Source: RGIG4608 sp964413365
GTDB taxonomy: Bacteria; Bacillota; Clostridia; Oscillospirales; CAG-272
Reading direction: 5' to 3'
NCBI GenBank assembly: GCA_964413365.1
Contig: CAYPRM010000001.1
Coordinates: forward strand, 13,433 to 77,432
DNA length: 64,000 nt
The notes under the pieces were generated by a model, which did not search any database, was not told the origin of the DNA, and saw only the letters and a program-made list of their open reading frames with translations. The position numbers and the translations under genes were made by a program. Below are positions 43,652 to 52,204 of the stretch, in pieces (position 1 is the stretch's first letter; every line of letters starts with the position of its first letter).

Positions 43652-44631
43652 AACCAGCCCTCGTTATTCTCCTTGTAATCCTTAAGACGCGCGTCCGCAT
43701 CGGCTATGAGCGCGTTCATCTCGTCAATGCTGTAAACGGTAGCACCGCAAGCGCATGCATGTCCGCCGCCGTGGTACTTCTCACCAATGGTATTCACGGG
43801 CACAAATCGCGAGCGAAGTCTGACTCTGATGCTGCCGTCGGGGTAATCTATAAACGCTATCCAGATAAGGCTGCCCTTGATCGAGTCCATAAGGGAAACT
43901 GCGTTCGACGCCTGCTCGGTGGTGAGGGCGAATTTCTCCTGCATCTCCCTTGTAACGTGGAGGTATACTAACCCATTTTCCGTCATCTGCATTCTCTCGC
44001 GTGCGTATGCCTCAAACTTGAACTCCTTGAAGTCGCGCAGGTAGAGGTGGGCATAAAGTATATCAGTATCTACTCCCTGATCGAGCATCAGACCTGCATA
44101 TCTGAGCGTATCACCCGAGACGTCGCGGAAACGGAAGCGTCCCGAGTCCGTTACCATGCCGCAGTATATGTACGTTGCCGCCTTGGTATTGATCTTCAAC
44201 TCGTCGCGGAAGGTGTCGTAGAATTCAGCGATCATCTCGCAGGTTGAGGACTTTTCCTCAATCACCCAATGGTAGTCGCCGTAGTGCTTGTCGGTGATGT
44301 GGTGGTCGATCTTGCATATCTCACGGCAGAGGGTATATTTCTTGTTTGAGATCCTCTCCTCCGTCCCCGTGTCGAGCACAAGCCCGAGCGCATCGGCGTA
44401 AAGCGCGTCGTCAATGGGCACGTCCTCAGGACCGAGGAACTCGAGATAGTCCGAAAAATCGGCATTTTGAAGGTAGATCTCCTTCTCGGGGTAGGTCAGA
44501 CGCAGGATCTCCTGCAATCCCTTGGTCGAGCCGACCGCGTCGCCGTCGGGACGGTAATGGCGGAAGATGATTATCCTGTTGTACTCCTTGATCTTATCGA
44601 GGATCTGTTTTTTTCTCTCGTAATTTGTCAT
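43648..44631 (-). CDS. DHH/DHHA1 phosphoesterase, NrnA-like (copy 2)
   Basis: 327 residues. DHH-domain blocks are FRHYRPDGDAVGS, LVLDTGTEE, the hallmark IDHHITD and MVTDSGRFRF; the DHHA1 domain carries YHGGGHACACGA. Relatives degrade short oligoribonucleotides (nanoRNA) and 3'-phosphoadenosine 5'-phosphate, or cyclic dinucleotide products. It lies 12 bases after a paralogue and overlaps surE. Confidence 0.9.
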   Translation of the reverse strand: MTNYERKKQILDKIKEYNRIIIFRHYRPDGDAVGSTKGLQEILRLTYPEKEIYLQNADFSDYLEFLGPEDVPIDDALYADALGLVLDTGTEERISNKKYTLCREICKIDHHITDKHYGDYHWVIEEKSSTCEMIAEFYDTFRDELKINTKAATYIYCGMVTDSGRFRFRDVSGDTLRYAGLMLDQGVDTDILYAHLYLRDFKEFKFEAYARERMQMTENGLVYLHVTREMQEKFALTTEQASNAVSLMDSIKGSLIWIAFIDYPDGSIRVRLRSRFVPVNTIGEKYHGGGHACACGATVYSIDEMNALIADADARLKDYKENNEGWL

Positions 44632-44643
44632 TTTTGTATCCTT

Positions 44644-45585
44644 TCAATTATTTTCGGAGGTAAGTGCGATAAGGTCAGCGAGCATGAGCATTGCCGTTTC
44701 CCTGTTGGGAACGGTCGCTCCGCTTGCCTTCGCGTGTCCGCCGCCGCCGTATTTTGCGGCGATGGGGTTGATGTTATACTTGCTCGAGCGAAGCTCGCAG
44801 AGGACTCCATTCTCAGTCTCGGTGAAATTCACCCAGATGTCTATCCCTCGTATGTCGCTCATCGTATTTACCATTCCACGCGAGACCGTAAAGGTGTCAA
44901 CACCGTAGGATCTCAGCTCGTCGAGCGTGGTGTAGATGTACGCCACGGGAGCGTCGGTCTTGTTTATCTTCATTACGAAGCGTGCGCGGAGCTGTACGGA
45001 CGATAGCTCGTCGGAATAGAGATTTGAGAAGATGTCGTTCGTCGAAAAGCCCTGCTCCATAAGAAACGACGCAACACGGAAGGTCTGCGCGCTCGTGGAA
45101 TCGTAGCGGAAGCGTCCCGAGTCCGTTATCATGCCCGTGTAGAGGGATTTTGCGGCGAGCGGTGGCACCTTAAGCCCTGTTTGCATTGCGAACATACCTA
45201 TAAGCCCACAGCAGGACTCAAAGCTCGTGTCTATGACCTCAAGCTCCGCGAATTTCTCGCAGAAAATGTGGTGATCCATTTTGATAGTAGTATCAGCAAG
45301 AGTGTATCTGCCGTCGGAGATCATGCTGACCGCACTCGTGTCGAGAATGAACGCGAGCGCACCGTTGTAGTACGAGTCGGGGATCTCGTCCGTCGCGCAG
45401 TCCTCCATGAAGCCGTAACGCTTCGAGGCGTCGCCGACGGTGTATATCTCCTTTTCGGGGTAGTTAGCCTTCAGAATGTGCTTTAGCCCTATCTGCGAGC
45501 CGAGAGCATCACCATCGGGATTTGAATGTCTGTGAATGATTATCCTGTCGTATTTTTCGATCAGTTCTATTACCTTTTTGAACAT
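44644..45585 (-). CDS. DHH/DHHA1 phosphoesterase, NrnA-like (copy 1)
   Basis: 313 residues from the ATG at 45585, which has AAAGGATAG upstream; 9 more codons in frame upstream contain the RBS. Motifs: HRHSNPDGDALGSQ, FILDTSAVS, MDHHIFCEKF, MITDSGRFRYD and YGGGGHAKASGATV. It aligns along its full length with the gene that follows, so the pair is a tandem duplication that has since diverged strongly, chiefly in the middle and in the region just after the DHH motif. Confidence 0.9.
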   Translation of the reverse strand: MFKKVIELIEKYDRIIIHRHSNPDGDALGSQIGLKHILKANYPEKEIYTVGDASKRYGFMEDCATDEIPDSYYNGALAFILDTSAVSMISDGRYTLADTTIKMDHHIFCEKFAELEVIDTSFESCCGLIGMFAMQTGLKVPPLAAKSLYTGMITDSGRFRYDSTSAQTFRVASFLMEQGFSTNDIFSNLYSDELSSVQLRARFVMKINKTDAPVAYIYTTLDELRSYGVDTFTVSRGMVNTMSDIRGIDIWVNFTETENGVLCELRSSKYNINPIAAKYGGGGHAKASGATVPNRETAMLMLADLIALTSENN

Positions 45586-45615
45586 TTTCTCTATCCTTTC
45601 ATACTTTATCATTAT

Positions 45616-45645
45616 ATTATACTATATATCATCGAATTTTGCAAA
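45616..45645 (-). promoter_or_regulatory. Promoter of the DHH-DHH-surE group
   Basis: On the minus strand TTTGCA, 18 bp, TATAAT, 30 bases before the first start codon. Confidence 0.65.
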
Positions 45646-45684
45646 CATTTTTTCATAATTTTGAAGATTTTTTTGCATAGGTAC

Positions 45685-45713
45685 TTGAAAAGCTGTAAAA
45701 TATAGGTTATAAT
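45685..45713 (+). promoter_or_regulatory. Promoter of the HAD hydrolase gene
   Basis: TTGAAA, exactly 17 bp, TATAAT. Confidence 0.85.
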
Positions 45714-45757
45714 ATGGTGGATAGCTTTATAAATAATGTGTTTAGGAGGATATATTT

Positions 45758-46648
45758 TTGAGTAATTCCAAGAAAAAGCCGATCATTGCGATCTGCTACG
45801 ATTTTGACAAGACGCTTTCCCCCGACGATATGCAGACCTTCACACTCATTCCCTCGTTCGGTGTCAACGTTGCCGAGTTCTGGCATGAGTCGGACGAGCT
45901 TGCGACCGAGAACCGCATGGAGATGAATCTTGCGTGGATGTACGAGCTTGTAAAGTACTCTAATTTCAAGGGAAAATCTCTCAAGAGAGATTATTTCAGA
46001 GAGTCGGGCGCGTCGGTAAAGCTGTATGACGGCGTTAAAACGTGGTTCTCTCGCATCAATCAGTACGCGGAGAGTAAGGGCATCGAGGTCGAGCACTACG
46101 TTATCTCCTCGGGACTGCGCGAGATCATCGAGGGCAGTGAGATAGCCGAGGAATTTAAGAAGATCTACGCATCGTCCTACCTCTACAACGCCGACGGCGT
46201 GGCGGTTTGGCCCGCTCAGGCTGTAAACTACACCAATAAGACGCAGTACCTCTTCCGCATCTCCAAGGGCTTCCTTGATGAGCACGACGAGAGAGTCAAC
46301 GACTCCGTCCCCAAGAATGAGCGCCGCGTTCCCTTCTCCAATATGGTCTACATAGGCGACAGCGCGACGGATATCCCCTGCATGCACCTTGTTAAGGAGC
46401 GTGGCGGCTATACCATCGGCGTTTTCGATCCCGTCAAGGACAATAGAGAGAAGGTCTATAAGCTTCTCAATGACGGAAGGCTCACCTTCTACGCTCCCGC
46501 GGATTACACCGCAAAGAGTGCGATGTCGAAGTATCTCAAGCAGATAATCGACACCATCGCCCTCAATGAGAAGATCAAGGAGGAGCAGCGTCTCCTCGAG
46601 CGTCCTGCTATTGATTTCAAGAACGCTACCGAAGCAACTGACGCTTAA
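45758..46648 (+). CDS. HAD-superfamily hydrolase, phosphoserine phosphatase-like
   Basis: 296 residues with a TTG start: AGGAGG lies 8 bases upstream and no ATG fits. HAD motif I is YDFDKTLSPDD (Asp15, Asp17), motif II Ser is in YVISSGLREI, and motif IV is YIGDSATDIPCM. A helical cap sits between motif I and II, as in the HAD-IB group. Substrate unknown. The C-terminal 50 residues form a charged helix. Single-gene unit with its own promoter and terminator. Confidence 0.85.
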   Translation: MSNSKKKPIIAICYDFDKTLSPDDMQTFTLIPSFGVNVAEFWHESDELATENRMEMNLAWMYELVKYSNFKGKSLKRDYFRESGASVKLYDGVKTWFSRINQYAESKGIEVEHYVISSGLREIIEGSEIAEEFKKIYASSYLYNADGVAVWPAQAVNYTNKTQYLFRISKGFLDEHDERVNDSVPKNERRVPFSNMVYIGDSATDIPCMHLVKERGGYTIGVFDPVKDNREKVYKLLNDGRLTFYAPADYTAKSAMSKYLKQIIDTIALNEKIKEEQRLLERPAIDFKNATEATDA

Positions 46649-46653
46649 TAATA

Positions 46654-46687
46654 AAAAATCAAGCCCTGCACGCAGGGCTTGATTTTT
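46654..46687. terminator. Bidirectional terminator, HAD hydrolase and M32 genes
   Basis: AAAAATCAAGCCCTG and its complement with a CACG loop, between convergent genes. Confidence 0.92.
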
Positions 46688-46688
46688 A

Positions 46689-48194
46689 TTATTTGAGGGA
46701 GTAGATCCTTGAGTATTTCTTCTCGAGATAGTCTGTAAAGTACGTGGGATCGAATTCCTCGCCGAGAACGTCCGAGAGAAGCTCCGAGGGCGTCTTGAGC
46801 GAGCCGTATTTCCAAATGTGCTCCCTGTTCCACTCGTTTATGGGAGCGAAATTGCCTTCGGATAGGCACTTATCAACGTCGACAGTCTCACGCATCTTCG
46901 CAAGGAAGTGCGCACCGTAGGCAGATCCCAGAGCGTACGACGGAAAATATCCGACAGAACCGCCCGACCAATGGCTGTCCTGAAGCACGCCCTCTCTGTC
47001 GCAGGGCACCTCCACGCCAAGGTACTCGTAATAGAGCCTGTTCCACTCCGCAGGCAGATCTGCCACCTCAAGCTCGCCGCTCATAACACGCTTCTCAAGC
47101 TCGTAGCGTATCATTACGTGCAAGCAGTACGTAACCTCGTCCGCCTCAGTCCTGATCAGCGAGGGTGTAACGAGATTGACCGCCCTGTAAAGATCGTCGG
47201 CAGAATAGCCTCTCATCTGCTCGGGAAAGCACTCGCAGACCTTGGGAAAGATATAATTCACAAATGCCTCGCTCCTGCATAGAATGTTCTCATAGAAGCG
47301 GCTCTGGCTCTCGTGTATGCCCATGGAAACGCCACCGTCGAGGTAGGTATATGCATACTCGTCGTCAGAGTTCATATCGTAGAGAGCGTGTCCACCCTCG
47401 TGAATGACGCTGTACATTGAGGACGCCATATTATCACGCTGATAGTTGGTGGTGATGCGAACGTCATGGTGCGAGCCGATGCTCGTTGTGAAGGGATGCT
47501 CGGTCGTTCCAAGACCGCAGATACCGAGGTCAATGCCCATAGTTTTCATAAGCTCGAGGGCGAATTTTTCCTGCGAGATCTCGTCAAAATCGCCGTGGAT
47601 GCAGGAATCGTCGACCTGCCCTGCCTCGCCGATCCTCCTTATGAGGGGAAGCAGTCTTGACCTGAGAGTGTCGAAGAATTCATCGCACTTCTCCATCGTG
47701 AGTCCCTTCTCATACTGATCGAGGCAATAGTCGTAGGGGTGCTTTTCGGGAGCGCAGTAGTGTGCAAATTTCTTGTTATATTCAAATATCTGCTCGAGCA
47801 CGGGGCGGAAAAGCTCAAAGTTGCTCTCCTCCTTCGCTCTGTGCCAGACGTCGTCCGCCTCTACGAGCAGCTCCTGATACGCGACATAATCCTCGATCGG
47901 TATCTTCTTCATCTCCTTCATACCGTTATATGCAAGGTAGACCATTCTCTGCTCCTTCCTATCAAGCTCCTCCTTGTGGGAGTCGAGAAATTCGAGAAGC
48001 GAGACGGTTTTCTCGTCAGTAGTGATCTTATAGGTCTCCTCGCTGAGTATGCTGAGAGCGTGCGCGCGGTTCTGCGCAGTCTTTTTGGGCGCTGTGATCG
48101 CTCCGTCGTAATATATCAGGGACATTGCGTGATTATACGCGCTGAGCTTCGATTGGAGGGCGTACAGCTCCGATATTGCTTCCTTCAAGTTCAT
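46689..48194 (-). CDS. M32 family metallocarboxypeptidase (Taq type)
   Basis: 501 residues, the usual length. The zinc motif is HEGGH at residues 265-269 in SVIHEGGHALYD, followed by the third ligand Glu in MGIHESQSRFYEN and the family block CYCLHVMIRYELEKR-like (here YCLHVMIRYELEKRV). It removes C-terminal residues from peptides in the cytosol. The upstream RNase-like lipoprotein gene ends 15 bases before it. Confidence 0.95.
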   Translation of the reverse strand: MNLKEAISELYALQSKLSAYNHAMSLIYYDGAITAPKKTAQNRAHALSILSEETYKITTDEKTVSLLEFLDSHKEELDRKEQRMVYLAYNGMKEMKKIPIEDYVAYQELLVEADDVWHRAKEESNFELFRPVLEQIFEYNKKFAHYCAPEKHPYDYCLDQYEKGLTMEKCDEFFDTLRSRLLPLIRRIGEAGQVDDSCIHGDFDEISQEKFALELMKTMGIDLGICGLGTTEHPFTTSIGSHHDVRITTNYQRDNMASSMYSVIHEGGHALYDMNSDDEYAYTYLDGGVSMGIHESQSRFYENILCRSEAFVNYIFPKVCECFPEQMRGYSADDLYRAVNLVTPSLIRTEADEVTYCLHVMIRYELEKRVMSGELEVADLPAEWNRLYYEYLGVEVPCDREGVLQDSHWSGGSVGYFPSYALGSAYGAHFLAKMRETVDVDKCLSEGNFAPINEWNREHIWKYGSLKTPSELLSDVLGEEFDPTYFTDYLEKKYSRIYSLK

Positions 48195-48209
48195 ATAAAT
48201 TTACTCCTT

Positions 48210-49286
48210 TCACGCACAGACCGTGCTATTTGCAAAATATTTTTTATCAAGGCAGATGAACGCAAGCTCGATAATGTGCATACCGTCCGCACTCGTGCCC
48301 GTTTCCGTATCTCCGACATAGAGATCACGCCTTACAACTGCAACATATAGCGTGGGATTGTAATCGGTCTTGCTTGAGAGCTTGCCGCCGCCTGTGATAT
48401 TTCCGAACATAACGCCCCAGCCGCCCTCGTAATTGAGGTACTCTTGAAAGTCGTTATAGTGGTTGTAGGTATAAAAAACGTATCTCTCGTTGATATCAAT
48501 GATACTGTCGCCGTTTCTGTCGTATCTTGTGTAGACGATACGTGCCGCGCCGCGCATGATACGCTCGCCGTCGTTGTAATCGCCGTATGCACGCCCCGGA
48601 TCGCAGTCCGTGCCCGTCGTGCCGATATCTATCTCGTAATACTGCAGGTCGCCGCCACAGCCGCTGATATTCGGCAGCTCAGGCTCGTATGGATATCTCG
48701 AGGTGTCGCCCTTAAAATATGAATTGTTGAGACGCAGGTACTTGCCCCACGGGCTCTCGTCAGGCTCAGTGCGCTTGCTCGTGGTGTAATTCGCAGGCAC
48801 GTCCCCAAATGCGAGCGTGTACGCCGCGACCTCCTCGAGCGTTACATACGCACCGCCGCGGAAGATCTTATTGACTATATTGCCCTCCGCATCAATGATG
48901 CAATATGTATTGCCGTCGTCCATATAGATAGCAGAGGTGTTCCTTATGAGCATATCGCCCTCGCTCGGCTGATTTTCAGCTACTGTGGGGGCTTGATCCT
49001 GCTCGTCGATACTGCCCGACATAAAATAGTGGAGCGAGCGGAAATAGGAATCCCTGTAACTTTTGGCAGGCTCGTAGCTCGCGTAAAATTCATCTGCGGT
49101 CATATTCACGTACGGATCTGTCAGCGGTCCTTCGTCGGTATCTCCGCCGATGGGGGGAGTGGTATTGGTGGTAGAGCTCGTGGTCGGGGATTTTGTAGTG
49201 GTGGTAGTGGTAACATTACCCGTAACACACGAGGTGAGTATGCAGATCACCGCCAAAATGATGATCAGCTGCTGTAATTTTTTCAT
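48210..49286 (-). CDS. Barnase-like ribonuclease lipoprotein
   Basis: 358 residues. Lipobox LTSC (Cys about residue 20), then a Thr/Ser/Pro linker. The C-terminal two thirds follows the barnase layout: YVTLEEVAAYTLAFGDVPANY aligns with the barnase helix and LPDNYITK turn; YYEIDIG with READINY (general base Glu); GAARIVYT with RILYS (Arg); and FYTYNHYNDFQEYL with YKTTDHYKTFTKI (general acid His). Compared with barnase there are insertions, including a DRNGDSIIDINE acidic loop, and a C-terminal extension of about 65 residues. It would act as a surface-bound RNase. No barstar-like gene is seen nearby. Confidence 0.75.
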   Translation of the reverse strand: MKKLQQLIIILAVICILTSCVTGNVTTTTTTKSPTTSSTTNTTPPIGGDTDEGPLTDPYVNMTADEFYASYEPAKSYRDSYFRSLHYFMSGSIDEQDQAPTVAENQPSEGDMLIRNTSAIYMDDGNTYCIIDAEGNIVNKIFRGGAYVTLEEVAAYTLAFGDVPANYTTSKRTEPDESPWGKYLRLNNSYFKGDTSRYPYEPELPNISGCGGDLQYYEIDIGTTGTDCDPGRAYGDYNDGERIMRGAARIVYTRYDRNGDSIIDINERYVFYTYNHYNDFQEYLNYEGGWGVMFGNITGGGKLSSKTDYNPTLYVAVVRRDLYVGDTETGTSADGMHIIELAFICLDKKYFANSTVCA

Positions 49287-49317
49287 AGCATTCTCCGTTT
49301 TCTATTAATATCACATA

Positions 49318-49346
49318 ATTATACCACATTTTTTGCGTTTTGAAAA
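49318..49346 (-). promoter_or_regulatory. Promoter of the barnase-like lipoprotein gene
   Basis: On the minus strand TTTTCA, 17 bp, TATAAT; the -35 box is weak. Confidence 0.55.
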
Positions 49347-49354
49347 GATAGTAG

Positions 49355-49383
49355 TTGAAATTATTTGATTTTTATGTTAATAT
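49355..49383 (+). promoter_or_regulatory. Promoter of the exonuclease III gene
   Basis: TTGAAA, 17 bp, TAATAT, divergent from the lipoprotein promoter. Confidence 0.65.
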
Positions 49384-49419
49384 TATTGGTAGATAGACCA
49401 AAAGGAGCGTAATATTAAT

Positions 49420-50172
49420 ATGAAATTTATATCGTGGAACGTAAATGGCTTCAGAGCGTGCCTTAACAAGGGCTTTGAGGACTTTTTCCGTGCGCAGGAT
49501 GCGGACTTCTTCTGTATTCAAGAGTCGAAGATGCAGATCGGACAAGCGACGCTGAATGTTGAGGGCTATTATCAATATTGGTACAGCGCCGAGAAGAAGG
49601 GATACAGCGGAACTGCGGTATTTACAAAGCATGAGCCGCTCTCTGTGCGCTATGGGCTCGGGATCGACGAGCACGACCGTGAGGGACGCGCGATAACGCT
49701 TGAATATGACGATTTCTACCTTCTGAACGTCTACACGCCGAATTCTCAGCGCGAGCTTACACGCCTTGATTACAGGGAGAGCTGGGAGGACGCTCTGAGG
49801 GAGTACATTCTGACGCTCGACGCGAAAAAGCCCGTGATATACTGCGGAGACCTCAATGTGGCGCACGAGGAGATAGACCTTAAGAATCCCAAGACAAATC
49901 ACATGAGCGCAGGCTTTACGGACAGGGAGAGAGCCAAGATGACACAGCTCCTCGCCTGCGGCTTCTGCGACACCTTCCGCAGACTCTACCCCGACAAGGC
50001 GGAATACTCGTGGTGGAGCTATATGTTCCACGCAAGGGAGAAGAATGTCGGATGGAGAATAGACTATTTTATAGTTTCGGATAGGATCGCTCCACTCGTA
50101 AGTGAGAGCAAGATCCACGGCGATATCCTCGGAAGCGATCATTGTCCTGTCAGCATTGAAATAGATATTTAA
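49420..50172 (+). CDS. Exodeoxyribonuclease III (AP endonuclease)
   Basis: 250 residues. Motifs in order: ISWNVNGFRACL, FFCIQESKMQ (metal-binding Glu), NVYTPNSQ, YCGDLNVAHEEIDL and the C-terminal LGSDHCPVS (Asp-His). It repairs abasic sites and trims DNA 3' ends (ExoA/Xth family). It has no signal peptide, so unlike the nearby lipoprotein nucleases it is cytosolic. Confidence 0.95.
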   Translation: MKFISWNVNGFRACLNKGFEDFFRAQDADFFCIQESKMQIGQATLNVEGYYQYWYSAEKKGYSGTAVFTKHEPLSVRYGLGIDEHDREGRAITLEYDDFYLLNVYTPNSQRELTRLDYRESWEDALREYILTLDAKKPVIYCGDLNVAHEEIDLKNPKTNHMSAGFTDRERAKMTQLLACGFCDTFRRLYPDKAEYSWWSYMFHAREKNVGWRIDYFIVSDRIAPLVSESKIHGDILGSDHCPVSIEIDI

Positions 50173-50180
50173 TCAAAAAT

Positions 50181-50206
50181 AAAAATCAGCCCACGGGCTG
50201 ATTTTT
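50181..50206. terminator. Bidirectional terminator, exonuclease III and tdk
   Basis: AAAAATCAGCC / GGCTGATTTTT stem with A and T runs on either side, between convergent genes. Confidence 0.9.
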
Positions 50207-50212
50207 ATTTTT

Positions 50213-50791
50213 TTATGTATTCGTCTCGGCGATAGCCTTTTTCCAGCAGGAGTGGCACATTGCAACGTAGGAATCGTTGCCGCCGATAAGGATCTGACCT
50301 CCCTCGGTAACGACTCTTCCCTCTCCGTCGATCCTCGCGTTGACGACTGCCTTCTTTCCGCAGGTGCAGATGGTCTTGATCTCGCTTATCGAGTCGGCGA
50401 TCTCAAAGAGCCTGTGACTGCCCTCAAATGTGTGCGTGAGGAAGTCCGTGCGAAGCCCAAAGCAGAGCACGGGAATGTCGAGCTCGTCGACGATCCTTCT
50501 GAGCTGGTCGATCTGATGTGCGGTGAAGAACTGACATTCGTCGGCGATGACGGCGTGTATTCCGCTATGCCTGCGAAATTCCTCGTAAACGTCCGTGCTT
50601 GGAGTTATAACCTGCGCCCTCTGCTCAAGCCCTATCCTCGAGCGGATAACGTCCGCACCGTCGCGATCGTCCACCGAGGGCTTGATAAGCCAGACGTTCA
50701 TTCCCCTCTCCTCGTAATTGAACTTGGTTATCAGCGCATTTGCGGTCTTTGAAGAGCCCATCGCGCCGTATTTGAAATATAGCTTTGCCAT
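50213..50791 (-). CDS. tdk: Thymidine kinase
   Basis: 192 residues. The P loop reads YGAMGSSKTANAL, a Clostridia-type variant of the usual GPMFSGKS. DECQFFT holds the catalytic Asp-Glu, and the zinc site is CTCGKKAVVNAR with CHSCW at the end. It phosphorylates thymidine for salvage. It starts 3 bases after the peptidase T gene ends. Confidence 0.94.
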   Translation of the reverse strand: MAKLYFKYGAMGSSKTANALITKFNYEERGMNVWLIKPSVDDRDGADVIRSRIGLEQRAQVITPSTDVYEEFRRHSGIHAVIADECQFFTAHQIDQLRRIVDELDIPVLCFGLRTDFLTHTFEGSHRLFEIADSISEIKTICTCGKKAVVNARIDGEGRVVTEGGQILIGGNDSYVAMCHSCWKKAIAETNT

Positions 50792-50793
50792 AA

Positions 50794-52026
50794 TTATTTC
50801 CTCACTCTCTCCGCGTGCGTTGCGTTGACGATGAGCCTCTCCACTATGCGCGTAGTGCCCTCGAGGGATTCTATGGGCAGAAATTCAAATCTTGAGTGGA
50901 AGTTCTCGCCGCCCGTGCAGATGTTGGGACAGGGGAGTCCCATAAACGAGAGCCTTGCACCGTCCGTGCCGCCTCTGATGGGAATTATAACAGGCTCAAT
51001 GCCAAGCTGCTCCATAGCCTCGCGCGCTCTGTCGATGATGTACATATGCCCGTCGATTATCTCCTTCATATTGAAATAGGAGTCCTTGACGGACGCAACA
51101 CAGCTTCCCTGCCCGTAGCGACTGTTCAGAGTCTCTGCGGCAAGAAGGAGCATTGCCTTCTTGACGTTGAATTTGCTTTTATCGTGATCCCTTATTATGT
51201 ATGTGAGCGTTGCGTGCTCGCAGTCGCCACTCATCTCAATGAGGTGGAAGAAGCCCTCGTAGCCCTCAGTTTTCTCGGGAACCTGATCAGCAGGTAAAAG
51301 GCTGTTGAATTCCATAGCCATGAGGGAGGCGTTCTTCATCTTTCCCTTCGCAGAGCCGGGATGAATGGAAACGCCGTTAAGCTCAACCGTCGCCGCGGCG
51401 GCGTTAAAATTCTCGTATTCTATCTCACCGAGCGCACCGCCGTCAACGGTGTAGGCATAATCCGCACCGAATTTCTCTACGTCGAAGTGGTCAGCACCCC
51501 TGCCGATCTCCTCGTCGGGCGTGAAGCATATTCTCACTCTACCGTGCTCGACACCGCTCTTTATCACAGATTCAATGGCAGAAACGATCGCGCAGACGCC
51601 TGCCTTGTCGTCAGCACCGAGAAGCGTCGTGCCGTCGGTAACTATTATCCTGTTTCCAATGTACCTCTCAAGCGAGGGATAGTCGGCAGGGCTCATGATA
51701 ATGCCACGCTCTGCGTTAAGGCATATATCACCGCCACGGTAGTCCACAATACGGGGCTTTATGGGCGAGTCGGGGCAGGCATCACTCGTATCGACGTGCG
51801 CTATAAGCCCGAGGGTTATGGTACTGTCCTCGACGTTCGCAGGAAGAGTTGCGTAGAGATAACCGCAGGAGTCCACCTCCACGTCCTCAAGACCTAACTC
51901 ACGGAGCTCGTCCGCGATGGCACGGCTGAGAAATAGCTGCTTTTCACTGCTCGGCACAGTCTCGCTCCTCTCGTCCGACATTGTTGGATAGGAAACGTAT
52001 TTCAAAAATCTTTCTTCAAGCTTCAT
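50794..52026 (-). CDS. pepT: Peptidase T (tripeptidase)
   Basis: 410 residues from the ATG at 52026, which has GGAGG 7 bases upstream. M20 family motifs: IAHVDTSDACP (first His and Asp), GTTLLGADDKAG (bridging Asp), FTPDEEIGRGADHFD (catalytic Glu) and GGTDGARLSFMGLPCPN. It cleaves the N-terminal residue from tripeptides. The leader contains a GCCGCA / TGCGGC hairpin just before the RBS. Confidence 0.95.
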   Translation of the reverse strand: MKLEERFLKYVSYPTMSDERSETVPSSEKQLFLSRAIADELRELGLEDVEVDSCGYLYATLPANVEDSTITLGLIAHVDTSDACPDSPIKPRIVDYRGGDICLNAERGIIMSPADYPSLERYIGNRIIVTDGTTLLGADDKAGVCAIVSAIESVIKSGVEHGRVRICFTPDEEIGRGADHFDVEKFGADYAYTVDGGALGEIEYENFNAAAATVELNGVSIHPGSAKGKMKNASLMAMEFNSLLPADQVPEKTEGYEGFFHLIEMSGDCEHATLTYIIRDHDKSKFNVKKAMLLLAAETLNSRYGQGSCVASVKDSYFNMKEIIDGHMYIIDRAREAMEQLGIEPVIIPIRGGTDGARLSFMGLPCPNICTGGENFHSRFEFLPIESLEGTTRIVERLIVNATHAERVRK

Positions 52027-52069
52027 TTTTACCTCCAGATGCCGCAGATGCGGCGTGTCCTTTTCATAT

Positions 52070-52098
52070 ATTGTACCACATTTTTTTCCGTCAGGCAA
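52070..52098 (-). promoter_or_regulatory. Promoter of pepT-tdk
   Basis: On the minus strand TTGCCT, 17 bp, TACAAT. Confidence 0.65.
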
Positions 52099-52145
52099 TA
52101 GGAAATTGCGAAAAAAAGAGAGGCGCAAAAATAAAAATATAACCC

Positions 52146-52174
52146 TTTACAAAAAAGGAAAACTGTGATATAAT
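52146..52174 (+). promoter_or_regulatory. Promoter of the acyltransferase/DUF6320 pair
   Basis: TTTACA, exactly 17 bp, TATAAT. Confidence 0.8.
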
Positions 52175-52204
52175 AATGTCCAATGACTTATGAAGGAGTT
52201 TAGT

